A DNA stretch of 64,000 nt from Macrolepiota albuminosa (taxonomy: Eukaryota > Basidiomycota > Agaricomycetes > Agaricales > Agaricaceae), in NCBI GenBank assembly GCA_027475525.1, contig JAMWFC010000005.1, positions 1,538,769 to 1,602,768 on the forward strand. Reading direction: 5' to 3'. Under the pieces are notes generated by a model, which did no database searches, was not told the origin of the DNA, and saw only the letters and a program-made list of their open reading frames with translations. Both the position numbers and the translations under genes were made by a program. Below, piece by piece: positions 21,634 to 36,460 of the stretch (position 1 is its first letter; every line of letters starts with the position of its first letter).

Positions 21634-24240
21634 TTAGTACATATAACGAAAAGCAGCCGACGTCGGCCCCCGGCCTAAGTCCTTAGTGTCAACATCCGCA
21701 GCGGTGATATTGACGCCTTGCTCCTTGTTACGACGTCGATTTTCTAGCCTCATGTATACTCCAACGCTTTGGGAAACCAGTCAGCATAAGAAATCAGGTT
21801 CGCATCTACTAATACGCACAATGCAACCAAGACGAAGCAAAGCCCACCAAATGCAGCTACAGTGCATTTCGTCAGATAGTTGAGAACATTTTAACTGGTG
21901 TAGCATGTACCAGATGTAGCCAGGGCTTTGAGAAGAAGACTATGCGTGAGACGCCAACTTGATAATGTTATGACAGAAAAATTCACCTGGAATATATTTC
22001 GGTTCATCTTGTGCTCTGAAGACGTTGGTTGAAATTAGTCCAGAAGAGTTAGCAAGTGCAACTATGTAGATTTCAGGTCATTCGGTAGGAGTCGCATTCA
22101 AAATGGATCATGATCATACTCATAACGGCGGCTACAACAACCCGTCTTGATTCGCTTGGGGTATTATTTGAGTACCTGGTCCTTGTATTAACCCACCGAG
22201 CGATGACCACAACGCGAAATTTATTTGCCATGCGCTCACTAGGACGGACGGCGCAAACGCCTATCCAGGAGAAGAGTATCAATTAACCTTGGTCGAGTTA
22301 TGATTGAAGGTACCCACTCCCATAGTCAACAGAAAGCAAGCAAAGTACGCGACACGCTTGTATTTAACCACATCAATTGAGCCCAGTATAATGAAGCCCA
22401 CTACAGCTGTGACAAGGGGAATGCAGCTGTCAAAGTATTCAGTAAGAGACCAAAACGATAGGAGAGGCTGACATGTGTATTGAACGTTCACGGAAGTGAT
22501 CAGAAGAAAAAGTCAGTATTAGAAGTGCAACTGTACCAACGACATTTGGGGCGATAGTGAAAAGGTTTGTTTTGACTGTTGAATATCCCAGGCTAGCAAC
22601 AATCTGGGGTAAAAAGTTGTTGACGCTAGCAAGAGGAACACCAAACGATAGACTGATCATAGCCCACAACCTGTGTAATTCACAATGAGAGCCGCCTTAG
22701 TTTAGTCAAGACGAGACCTTCTCACCAATACATAGGGTCAAGAAAAGGCCGAAAAGCGTCTCGAATATGCAAGTGTTCATCAGCCTCAACGGAAGAATCC
22801 GAAAGGACACGGGATCTGGCAATTGCTTTTTCCCGGGTGCTCAGGATCCACCAGGTAGAAGGAGATCGAGGGAGCCAGAAGAAACAAAACACTGCAAGAC
22901 AGACAGTAGCGCCACCTAGTTTTGTAGGATATTATTGATAGACTGTATGTACACCACATGAAGTTGTACCTTCAGTCCAAAACAGAAATTGCCAAGACTT
23001 GTAGTTGGCAACCTCAATATGAAACACTCCAAAGGCGATAAGACCTGTATCATCAGAATTCATTTGATTGTTCGAGTTCAGGATTGAAGGGCTGGGGTAC
23101 CTGAAAAGGCACCAGCAATTGATGCAGCGGCTGAATATGACCTAAGCAAATCATAATTGGGAAGTGGAACACGATACACCATAGAAGAGACCAATCCGAG
23201 AGGCTAGCTCTCCGCGCGTATAAAATGTGGAAAGATAGAACACCTATTCATCCTACTGAGGACTCATTTCTGATTGAGTTGTAGGCAAGCATTACTACAC
23301 CAGGCAGCATAGCAGATTCAAAGATTCCGAGAAAGAACCGGATGACGAAGATTTCTGCACTCGAAATGTACCATGTCAAGTATCAAGTGTAATGAGAGCA
23401 GGTACGCACGTGTGAAGTTTTTTGCAATTCCGGCAAAGATTGACCTTTCAACAACGTTATTGTGATTATTGACGGAAAATGTGGAGACAAACATGGAACC
23501 CTACAATAGAATGTCAGAATAGAGCGGTAGATGAGAAACAATGTGATCTTACAAAACCAATCATCATCAGTGGTAATACTCGTGCTGCTGAGAATTGCTT
23601 GACGAGAAGAGAGATCGGGGTACCGAATCTATCATTACGGATAGATCGTCGACGGGAACAATATTTCAGCATACTGCGCTTACAGACAGAAGGGTACCTA
23701 ATATAATGAAATTTGTCGAAGGCGTCTGAATCAACAAATTTGAAAGACAAGATGACACTCACGTAAAATATCATCACGAGTATATAATACTAAGCTCGGG
23801 ATAGGTATGGTAAGCCTGGTGATTTTTAGACGATATGCCTCTCCTCCCACCTGGTCCCCAGTAAGACCGATATCCTGAAAAGTGTTACATGATAATGTAA
23901 AAACGATCAGTTTTATCAGGCGACAAAAATATACCTTATCCCATCGATCTGTTTTCGCGTTGCCTACGTTTCCTTTATCTAATGCGTTACAAAGATACCT
24001 GATGGTCTGTTGAGGATACGTAACAATTGTTTATGTAAATGTAAATGCTAACCTTTGGTTTTGCTTGATATGTGGACGTCCGAAATAACGACGTACTCAC
24101 ATGATTGTCAAGGGAGGTAGAATAAAGAAGTCAAACTTCCGTTTCAGATGAGTTTCCTCGGCAGAAGTCGTTATGTCATGTCCTGGAGCTGCCTTTTCAG
24201 ATACGACGTGAAGAGGGGTGTCGGGCTGGAGGTCCGGCAT
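21634..24240 (-). CDS. MFS transporter, anion:cation symporter (allantoate permease-like) family
   Basis: Minus-strand gene with many short introns, start ATG 24240 (MPDLQPDTPLHVVSEKAAPG) and stop 21636-21634. After a cytosolic N-terminus ending AEETHLKRKFDFFILPPLTIMY come LDKGNVGNAKTDRWDK, DIGLTGDQ, VKQFSAARVLPLMMIGF, the middle-loop side SFGVPLASVNNFLPQIVASLGYSTVKTNLFTIAPN, and the late block SNNTPSESRRVVVAAVM. This order is characteristic of fungal permeases of the Dal5/Tna1 type, with 12 membrane helices. The C-tail ends RLENRRRNKEQGVN then GRGPTSAAFRYMY. Substrate cannot be told; relatives carry allantoate, nicotinate or other small anions. One intron (donor at 22229) seems to use GC...AG. 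No frame break is evident. An upstream non-ATG extension exists but is not needed. Confidence 0.85.
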
Positions 24241-24769
24241 CAGACTTGGATGAAAATATGAGGGCAAGTAAGGAAAGTAAGACTGTGCTTCATAGTGGGA
24301 ACTTATAGACCCCAAGTAGGAGAATCCATGGAGTTAATTCTGATGGATTAACTGTATTTGTGAATGAATAGGTTCGCATCATCAACGTTTCTTCTGAAAG
24401 AAAGAAGACTACCATCTCTGTGGCTCGAAATATCTCCCTTCAGGACAAACTATGGATCGTGGCACCAAGACGAAGCATGACTAATACTTCAAACTTGATG
24501 GAGGGTAAAGCCACGTTTGGCAAAATGTAAACCTCCATGAAGGCCAAATCGAGTGACAATCACAGTGACGTCCGTCGAAAGTAAGTAGCTACCAGCTACA
24601 TGGACTGATCATGACCAGTCATGGGGCTCGCTCGTTAAACTATCGCTACCACTTGACCTCGGATAGCGGCCCGGTGGTTCCACCAGGGATAGAAGTATCG
24701 CTCACGACTTTCCCCTCACACTTTAGCGATCTCCATATTTCATACTACTTGATTCATACTACTTGTACT
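24241..24769. promoter_or_regulatory. Shared upstream region of the MFS and RidA-like genes
   Basis: 529 bp between two divergent start codons. No further gene seen. No specific binding site can be named from sequence alone. Confidence 0.4.
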
Positions 24770-29968
<5,199 letters not shown>

Positions 29969-30193
29969 TTAAGAGTCTGGAGTTGACAGACAAAGCTTGA
30001 GTCCTTGATTCAAAAACGCGAAAACGGATGAGCAACGTCGCTGCCTCACACTGGATGTGATTGTGGCCGTGACCTAACGCGTACGTGACAATTGTGTCCG
30101 GATTCCGACGGTTATTCCACTGACCACTCTTCGTAATTCTACTTTTCTACTGAGATAACGTTTGGCTTGACCAAAATTCCCAGGAACTGAAAC
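29969..30193. promoter_or_regulatory. Bidirectional promoter region of smc3 and coq4
   Basis: 225 bp between the divergent start codons. No TATA box is obvious. Compact head-to-head spacing suggests one shared nucleosome-depleted region. Confidence 0.6.
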
Positions 30194-31135
30194 ATGAGTG
30201 GGTCTACTTCGCGAAATTTAGCCCGTCTTGCTCGGCACATACATAATGCTTCCGTCAACCAGACCCGATCCAGCAGCACAGCACCAGCTTATGAAGGCCA
30301 CATTCCATTACAGTGGTTTGAGAAAGCAGTGTTAGCTGTGGGCTCTGCGTTCATGTCGATAACTGATCCTCGAAGAGGTGGTAAGTTCCCACAACTCAAT
30401 GTCAAATTGCCCTCGGCTGAATATGAATCGCAAGACATGATAGCTGCTCTTGGCGAAACCACCGCAGGATCCAGCTTACCTCGCTTACGGGATGCTATGC
30501 TATGTAGTTCGGAAGGTCGGAGAATTCTCAAGGACAGGCCAAGGGTAAACAGTACCACCGTTAACATGGATCAATTGGCACAATACTCTGAAGGAACCTT
30601 TGGAAGAGCGTATATTACATGGCTGGAGCGATGTGGGGTCACTCCAGACACGCGTGAACCTGTGAGTACATAACTTGTATAAGCAAACACCAGTCTAATT
30701 TTACGGTTTCAGGTGCATTATATCGACGATCCTGAGCTTGCTTACGTCATGCAAAGGTATCGCGAATGCCACGACTTTTACCACTGCATTTGCAATCTTC
30801 CCGTCAATGTCGAATCCGAATTAGCTCTCAAGTTTTTTGAGTTTGTTAATTTGGGTCTCCCAGTTGCAGCAATATCTGCTGCGTTTGGACCACTGCGGCT
30901 CAACTCCCAGAAACGGGCAAGGCTCTACTCAGAATATGTTCCTTGGGCCTTCAGATGTGGTGGCCATGCAAGAAATCTCATCACTGTCTATTGGGAAGAA
31001 CGATGGGAACAGGATGTAGAGGAGATGAAGAAGGAATTTGGACTCTGGGACCCACCAGAAGCACGATGGACCCGACCATTGAGCGAAGCGAAGGCCGCGG
31101 CAGCGAAACGCCAATTGGCCACTGATGCGACTTAA
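30194..31135 (+). CDS. coq4: Ubiquinone biosynthesis protein COQ4
   Basis: Two exons, 30194-30661 and 30713-31135, with one 51-bp GT...AG intron in phase 0; 296 residues. The N-terminus MSGSTSRNLARLARHIHNAS is Arg/Ser-rich without acids, as expected for mitochondrial import. The family signature HDFYH followed by 11 residues and E (in CHDFYHCICNLPVNVESE) is the zinc-binding motif HDxxH-x11-E. Other family blocks are QYSEGTFGRAYITWLE and YVPWAFRCGGHARNLITVYWEERWEQD. COQ4 organises the coenzyme Q biosynthetic complex on the matrix side of the inner mitochondrial membrane. Frame and splice sites are intact. Confidence 0.96.
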
Positions 31136-31770
31136 AGCGTAAAACGTGGAGCAGGTAGATTTCACTCAAAGCCATTCCCTAGCTAAAATGTTTCCATTAT
31201 GCTGCTCATGCCCTCGACACGGCCAGGGAATGATGGATTCCTATCTGCTGTTCTTGCATCTACATGATGTCTCTAGAATTGCTCGCTACAGCTCTCCGAC
31301 GCCTCATGATCATGTTCTGCCATGCGCCTTTGGTGAATGTGCAGAGTGCAAATAGCTTTGTACTTAGCCCGAGTTACCTACATTTACTAACCAGCTTACC
31401 TGATCATGAAGGCGGTAAAATTATGTATCAGCTTATGCATCCTAGAGCCCGGTTTCTATCAATTCGAATTCCTAAATTCTGTCGGACTGAATGTCAAGGA
31501 CGTTCGTGCATTCAACAACATATAATAACATGGCTTTTGACTACTAGCGGAGCGGCAGTAAGCTCACCCGTGAGGCAAAACCAAATATCAATTCTGACAC
31601 ATGAGCGGGAGCAACAATGTTTTAGAAGATCACCGAAGTTTTGACCGATACCGCAAGCAGCCGCCATGGATCACAAGGAAAAGGCCCGCGAACATGTGAT
31701 TTCTCTTCTAAAGAATGTATGCAATTTTAATTTCCTGTTACATACAAAGCCTACAGAAGGCACTTGAGCT
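31136..31770. other. Intergenic region between coq4 and the kinase-like gene
   Basis: 635 bp between two converging genes. A plus-strand open frame at 31264-31644 lacks any recognisable feature and I treat it as chance. Nothing else seen. Confidence 0.5.
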
Positions 31771-33185
31771 CTAAGTCGATAATGGTGGTAGAAAGAATTG
31801 GGGCATGCTCCGTTTTGGTATCGACAATGTTGCATTACTGGGAAACTCTGCTGGAGAGAATGTCTTAGCGTCAAGTGTGGACGCCTCGAAAGATCTACAG
31901 AGAGCCTCGAATAACTTCCTCGATTCTTCTGCTCCAAATCCACCAACCGTCATTGCTTTCACTAGAGACTTCATTTTAGATTCAATACGAGGAACCTGCA
32001 CCGAGGACTTGATAAGTAAATCATGATACGTTTGTTGAGGAAACTAACGCATGGTAACATCTTCTCGATCATGACGCCACATTCCTGTATGTCACGAGCG
32101 AATGCAGAAGCCGACCCTTCTGACAATGGTGTATCGTATTTTTTGGCATGATGAAGGTTGGTGAAGTAGTATCTGACGGGATATTCCATTCTGTCGAAAT
32201 CAATCGGTGCGCTACAGGTGCTTGGCGCACTGCTGAGGTCGACCATGAAACACGTCGGGTCATGGAATGATAGACCTGCGATCCGAAGCTCATGTAAAAA
32301 CGTAAGACCCTATAAACATGATTGGTCGGTTAATTCATTCCATTAAAGCGTTTTCTTACCTCGAGTACTTGTCTAAAGAAATCGATGTAATTTGACACGG
32401 CCTTGAACGGCGGTTGATCAAATGGGTTGAGACGCTCCATGCACAAGTAAACATTGTCGCCTCTCTCCACAGCACACCTCAAATGAGGTATAGGATTCCA
32501 AGGATCTGAGCGTAGTTCTTTATGATTTAGCTCCAAAGTGAGATATAGTTCCGTTGAGGCTCGACAAAGGCACTTGATCATAAGAGAGTCTCGAAGTTGG
32601 GGAGATGAGGGTTCTACTAGTACCTGTATAGGCGTCTTAGACCTCGTGCCTCAATAATCCTTGATACACTAACCATATCGAAAAGGTTTGTGTTAAATTT
32701 GGGATTCTCTTGGAGAATATCATCAATCAGCTTTTCATAATTGCTAATTTCCAAATTAATTTGAGCGATTTACACCCAGACCTCAAACGCTCCACGTACA
32801 TGTCATAAGCAATTGATGAGGATGAAGACCAGCTTGAGCACGATACGAGACTTGAGGTAGACCCTCGAGACAGAGTCCCTTCGAACAGTCCTTCACCATT
32901 TGTAGTCCCAGTGCGTTGCATTCGCTGCAAGGGATAACCAAATTGTGCATAGATTTCAGTGTCTTCAAGTGTGGCTTGACTGCTTTCCGACTCGGGATCG
33001 GAATCCTCGCAAGAGTCAAACAATTCTGGGTAATCAGTATTCACGCAGGATGAAAATTTTTCTATGTCATCATTGACCAGATCATGTGGAGGAAAAGTAA
33101 GCGGGGGTGTAGCGGGCATGATGGTAGCAAGTGTAGCAAGTGGCGCGTTTGAAAAGGTGGAAGCAATCTCGGATGACAAGTACAT
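31771..33185 (-). CDS. Protein-kinase-like protein, probably catalytically dead (mushroom-expanded family)
   Basis: Five exons: 33185-32782, 32743-32674, 32623-32360, 32309-32049 and 32007-31771, all in phase, 411 residues. The first exon encodes a Ser/Glu-rich N-terminus (ESESSQATLEDTE, SSLVSCSSWSSSSS). The later part has kinase-fold features: PHLRCAVERGDNVYLCMERL as the hinge side of the N-lobe, YIDFFRQVLEGLTFLHEL as helix E, then GLSFHDPTCFMVDLSS where the catalytic loop HRDxxxxN should be. VKYYF.NF.HAKK-like YYFTNLHHAKKY follows, a block I associate with kinase-like proteins expanded in Agaricomycetes. The catalytic aspartate/asparagine pattern and DFG are not visible, so activity is doubtful. 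A retrotransposon sits only about 130 bp upstream of its start codon. Confidence 0.7.
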
Positions 33186-33312
33186 CCTTTATATGCGTGG
33201 ATTTTGGCGCTCATGTCTAAGATGAGAGACCGCTTGGAAAGCTTTCTAAAAGTAGATCATTCCAGGATCTAGATTTCGGATGATCTGGCGCAGGAGGTCC
33301 GGAGTAGGTGTG

Positions 33313-33338
33313 ACGTGACGGCTGTGACATCTGGGTAA
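33313..33338 (+). repeat. 26-bp direct repeat, left flank of the YR element
   Basis: Identical to 51756-51781 (starts acgtgacggctgtgac, ends tgggtaa). The two copies bracket the tyrosine-recombinase element. Confidence 0.9.
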
Positions 33339-33472
33339 TGGAACGATACAGAAAGGAGGCACGGGATGATGTAGCGTATATTTTGTAACGTGACTAAAGC
33401 GTGACGTGGTACGGTTGCATTGGAACCGCCACTTCACGCGTACTACGCTAATCGCGTTCTCATTCAAGCACC
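33337..33472 (+). repeat. Split direct repeat A1
   Basis: 136 bp identical to A2 at 51501-51636 (aatggaacgatacag ... cattcaagcacc). Confidence 0.95.
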
Positions 33473-34389
33473 GTGCACTTTGTGGTTCATACTGTATGGC
33501 GGCAAGAAAAACTTGTAGCAAGTTAGGGGTCGCAGCGCCTTCGGAGAATGTGAACATGTTTACCTTACAACCCTCTTCGGTGATCCGTATGGGCCGTGAA
33601 GCGTCGGTGATAGAAGGGATGGGTGAGATTCGTGGTAATCGAGAACGCAGCCTAGGGGATACGGCAACACGCAATTCCGAGCTACCTGCGACCTTGCCGG
33701 AGCTGCCATCGACCTTGTCAAATCCAGTGGTGACGACCTTGTCGAATCCAGTGGTGACCGTGAGTGATGGCGCGATTGAGCAGACCGCCGTGAGAACGCA
33801 ATCCGTTAACGAGTCGATTCCCACTGGGGGGGAGCGTAACTCTGTGAAAAATCGTCCTGCACCCTCGCCTAGACACCTTCGAGCTTCTAAAAGAGTACGT
33901 CAATCGGCGTGAGGCCAGGACGAGTGTGAGTTACCCTTGAGTCCTTCGGCTATCGACGCATTTATGCGTGACGCAGTTCTGGTTTCCCAAACCGTGCCTG
34001 TTCCTATGGCGCATATACCGGCTACTCCTCTTCAACGGGGGCATATTTCTCCAATCACACCGCGGTCAGGTGGGACACTCGAGTACGCGACTCCGCCTGC
34101 CCGACAGGGAGACCCGGGCGCTGGAGGATGCTCTCGCCAGAGGACGCCGACCCCTTCTGTTGAGGGCACGCCTTTGGACCTGCGCCCCAACGATTGGGAA
34201 AAACAGGAAGGCTGCGAAGGCCAAGTTGTGATGCTGACAGAGGCCTAATTGCAAAGCTTCTTGAGAACGTATGGCCAGAATGTATCCCGACAAGGTGAGG
34301 CGGCGTGTCCTGTTGCCTTTGAATGTCGTTACTCTTTGTTGCCTTCTACGTGACGTTTGCTCCTTGGATTGTCGTCTGCTTTCTAGACT

Positions 34390-34682
34390 GGCTTATTATG
34401 CCTATTACCTTTGGGTGCTTCTAGTTTGGCTTATTATGCCTTTGACGTACTATTATGCCCTTCAATCTCTAACGCTTTATATGCGTCATCGATTTATTTC
34501 GCTTATGCGCAACGCTTTATATGCGTGATTGTTTCTGACGCTTGATATGCGTGATTGATTATGTGGCTGACGCGCCTCAACATTTCCGGCTTATTATGCC
34601 GACTCTCCAGCGTCTTATGCCGGCGTGTGAGGCTTATTGGGCCTGTTAGGCCTTGCTGTGCCATTTGGGGCTTGTTATGCCC
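34390..34682 (+). repeat. Clusters of short palindromic motifs inside the ORF1 intron
   Basis: Two interspersed motif families with arm-spacer-arm form. GGCTTATTATGCC occurs at 34390-34402, 34428-34440 and 34588-34600, with a variant at 34668-34682. ACGCTTTATATGCGT occurs at 34472-34486 and 34512-34526, with a variant (one base changed) at 34538-34552. Each is a short inverted repeat (GGC-N7-GCC, ACGC-N7-GCGT) with an AT-rich centre. They lie within the 657-nt intron, outside any coding frame. Confidence 0.85.
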
Positions 34683-35062
34683 GTAATCAATTTATTATGC
34701 CGTTGTTTCGATTCGCGTTTCGCAGCGGTTTTTTGGGTAATCTTTCATTGACTTGCCTTATTGGCCTCGTTTGTCGCACTTACGGTGCTTGATACGCGTG
34801 CGTATGCTTGGTGATTTTTCTTTCCTGACGCGTGTGTACGCTTGGTAATTTTCTTTCCTGTTTCACTTTTCGCTCGTATTCTGCTACGTTGATAGTCTAC
34901 CTGTTTCTTGGCTCTTTAATTCGCCTTCGGATGAGCTGATCTGCCGTTGCAGCTTTGCAGACACATCTGCACGCTATTCGAGACAATGGGTTCGACGCTG
35001 CACCCCCGATTCAGTCTTTCCGCGATACCTCTGTCCCTCTGACGGCGTGGGGCAGCCGACGT

Positions 35063-36003
35063 TGATAGGACCCCATACAGGATCAGCGCATCAACGGCAG
35101 GCTACGGCAACGCGGCACCAACTCAAAATACCTTAGCGCGCGCTAATTATCTAATTTTGGCGATATTTGACGGCCACGCACGGCAAGAAGCAGATCCGAT
35201 CAGTGATAGCGCCGACGGCAGACAGAATGACAACTGACAGATGGCATCAGTCACTGACGACAGCGCTTAGCGAGAAGTCTGATGATCTATCAAAAACTGA
35301 CGGACAGCTTGGCGTTTGACCTTGGCATCTGACACCGCTTAGCGTCTCGATTCGGCGCCTGACATCGCTAAGCACTTTGGACAGACAGAAGGGTGATGAA
35401 TTGATGGTTTAGCACCGCGATCTGCCGCCTGGTGGCGCCAAGGGTCTTGAAAAGATGGTAGGGATCTGAAACCGTTGGAGCTACCCCTATGAAATTTTCC
35501 AGTTTACCGCACTTTGGCGATGGTTGGTCACTGGCGACGGTGAACTCCTTGTAGTATATATATTACTTACCGACTTGTACATACACAAGGGACGAATAGA
35601 CCAGAGTTCACTACTCCCCTTTCCTCAGTCTCCCTTACGCTCAAGAGCTCATTTACGCTATGATCGGCAACGTCAAACTCATCGGCAGTTGCAGACGTTC
35701 GCTAATACTCGACATACTCGCACCTTGCAACTATGGCAGGCATTATCGACGCTTAGACTTCGCTAAGCTTATCGTGCTCTTGCCGCTTACCTTTGCCGTG
35801 TTCGCTTACCGCTCTTTCCTAGGCGCTTTACCTTAGCGCTTTACATTTGCCAACTCCGTTACCGATTTTTACCCTTTTTCACAGACGTGTTCTCTGGGAC
35901 CTGCCCGGGACTCCTCACCACACTTTTAGCGCGCCCAACGCACACTCTTGGTACGGTAACACAATTGCTACATTTGTTGCTGACCAAACTTTGGGCGTCA
36001 TCA
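35063..36003 (+). repeat. 5' LTR of the nested Ty3 element
   Basis: 941 bp from TGATAGGACCCC to GGGCGTCATCA. A TATA-like block gtatatatatta lies at about 35556. It matches the 3' LTR once the two 77-bp duplications of the latter are left out. Confidence 0.95.
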
Positions 36004-36006
36004 AAT

Positions 36007-36024
36007 TGGAGCCCACCACGAGGG
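36007..36024 (+). promoter_or_regulatory. Putative primer-binding site
   Basis: tggagcccaccacgaggg starts 4 bases after the 5' LTR and begins TGG, as a tRNA 3'-CCA complement should. The tRNA species is not assigned. Confidence 0.6.
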
Positions 36025-36158
36025 ATCTCTAGGGCAGAATTCCGCCAGAAACCCGTCTCCAGCGTAGGCGCCGCCTGCTAGACCAGTTGGCAGAAGGCAT
36101 AGCTCCTTCCCACCCATCAACCCCACAACCACCTGGTGCCTTACCGGGTCTCTCTCTT

Positions 36159-36312
36159 GCCCAGGAACTACAGAACGCCACTGTAGACGCATTTCCTGAT
36201 CTCTTCCCGCATTCCCTCGATTATAGCGCCGACGAGCCCAGGAACTACAGAACGCCACTGTAGACGCATTTCCTGATCTCTTCCTGCATTCCCTCGATTA
36301 TAGCGCCGACGA
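36159..36312. repeat. 77-bp tandem duplication in the Ty3 leader/gag
   Basis: 36159-36235 repeated at 36236-36312 with one mismatch. Confidence 0.93.
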
Positions 36313-36460
36313 CCCCTTAGCGTCGCCATTTACCGTACCGCAACCAATCACCCCAATTACTCCGCTAACACCTCTTTCTCAACTCATTTCGCTTACCCCG
36401 TCGCCAATCTCTAGAACTCCTTCCCCACTACCGCTAACAGAACTCGCCAACACAGTCGCT

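Noticed and set aside
33406..33495. Start of YR ORF1 at 33406 inside repeat A1
   Set aside because: The frame is open there, but the next ATG at 33496 lies just outside A1, which fits element structure better.
33715..33760. Short duplication in ORF1 exon 1 as another assembly artefact
   Set aside because: The period is 24 bp, a multiple of three, and encodes a repeated TLSNPVVT; it looks natural.
34390..34682. A CRISPR-like array of palindromic repeats
   Set aside because: Repeats are 13-15 bp, spacing is irregular, two motif families are mixed and the host is eukaryotic.
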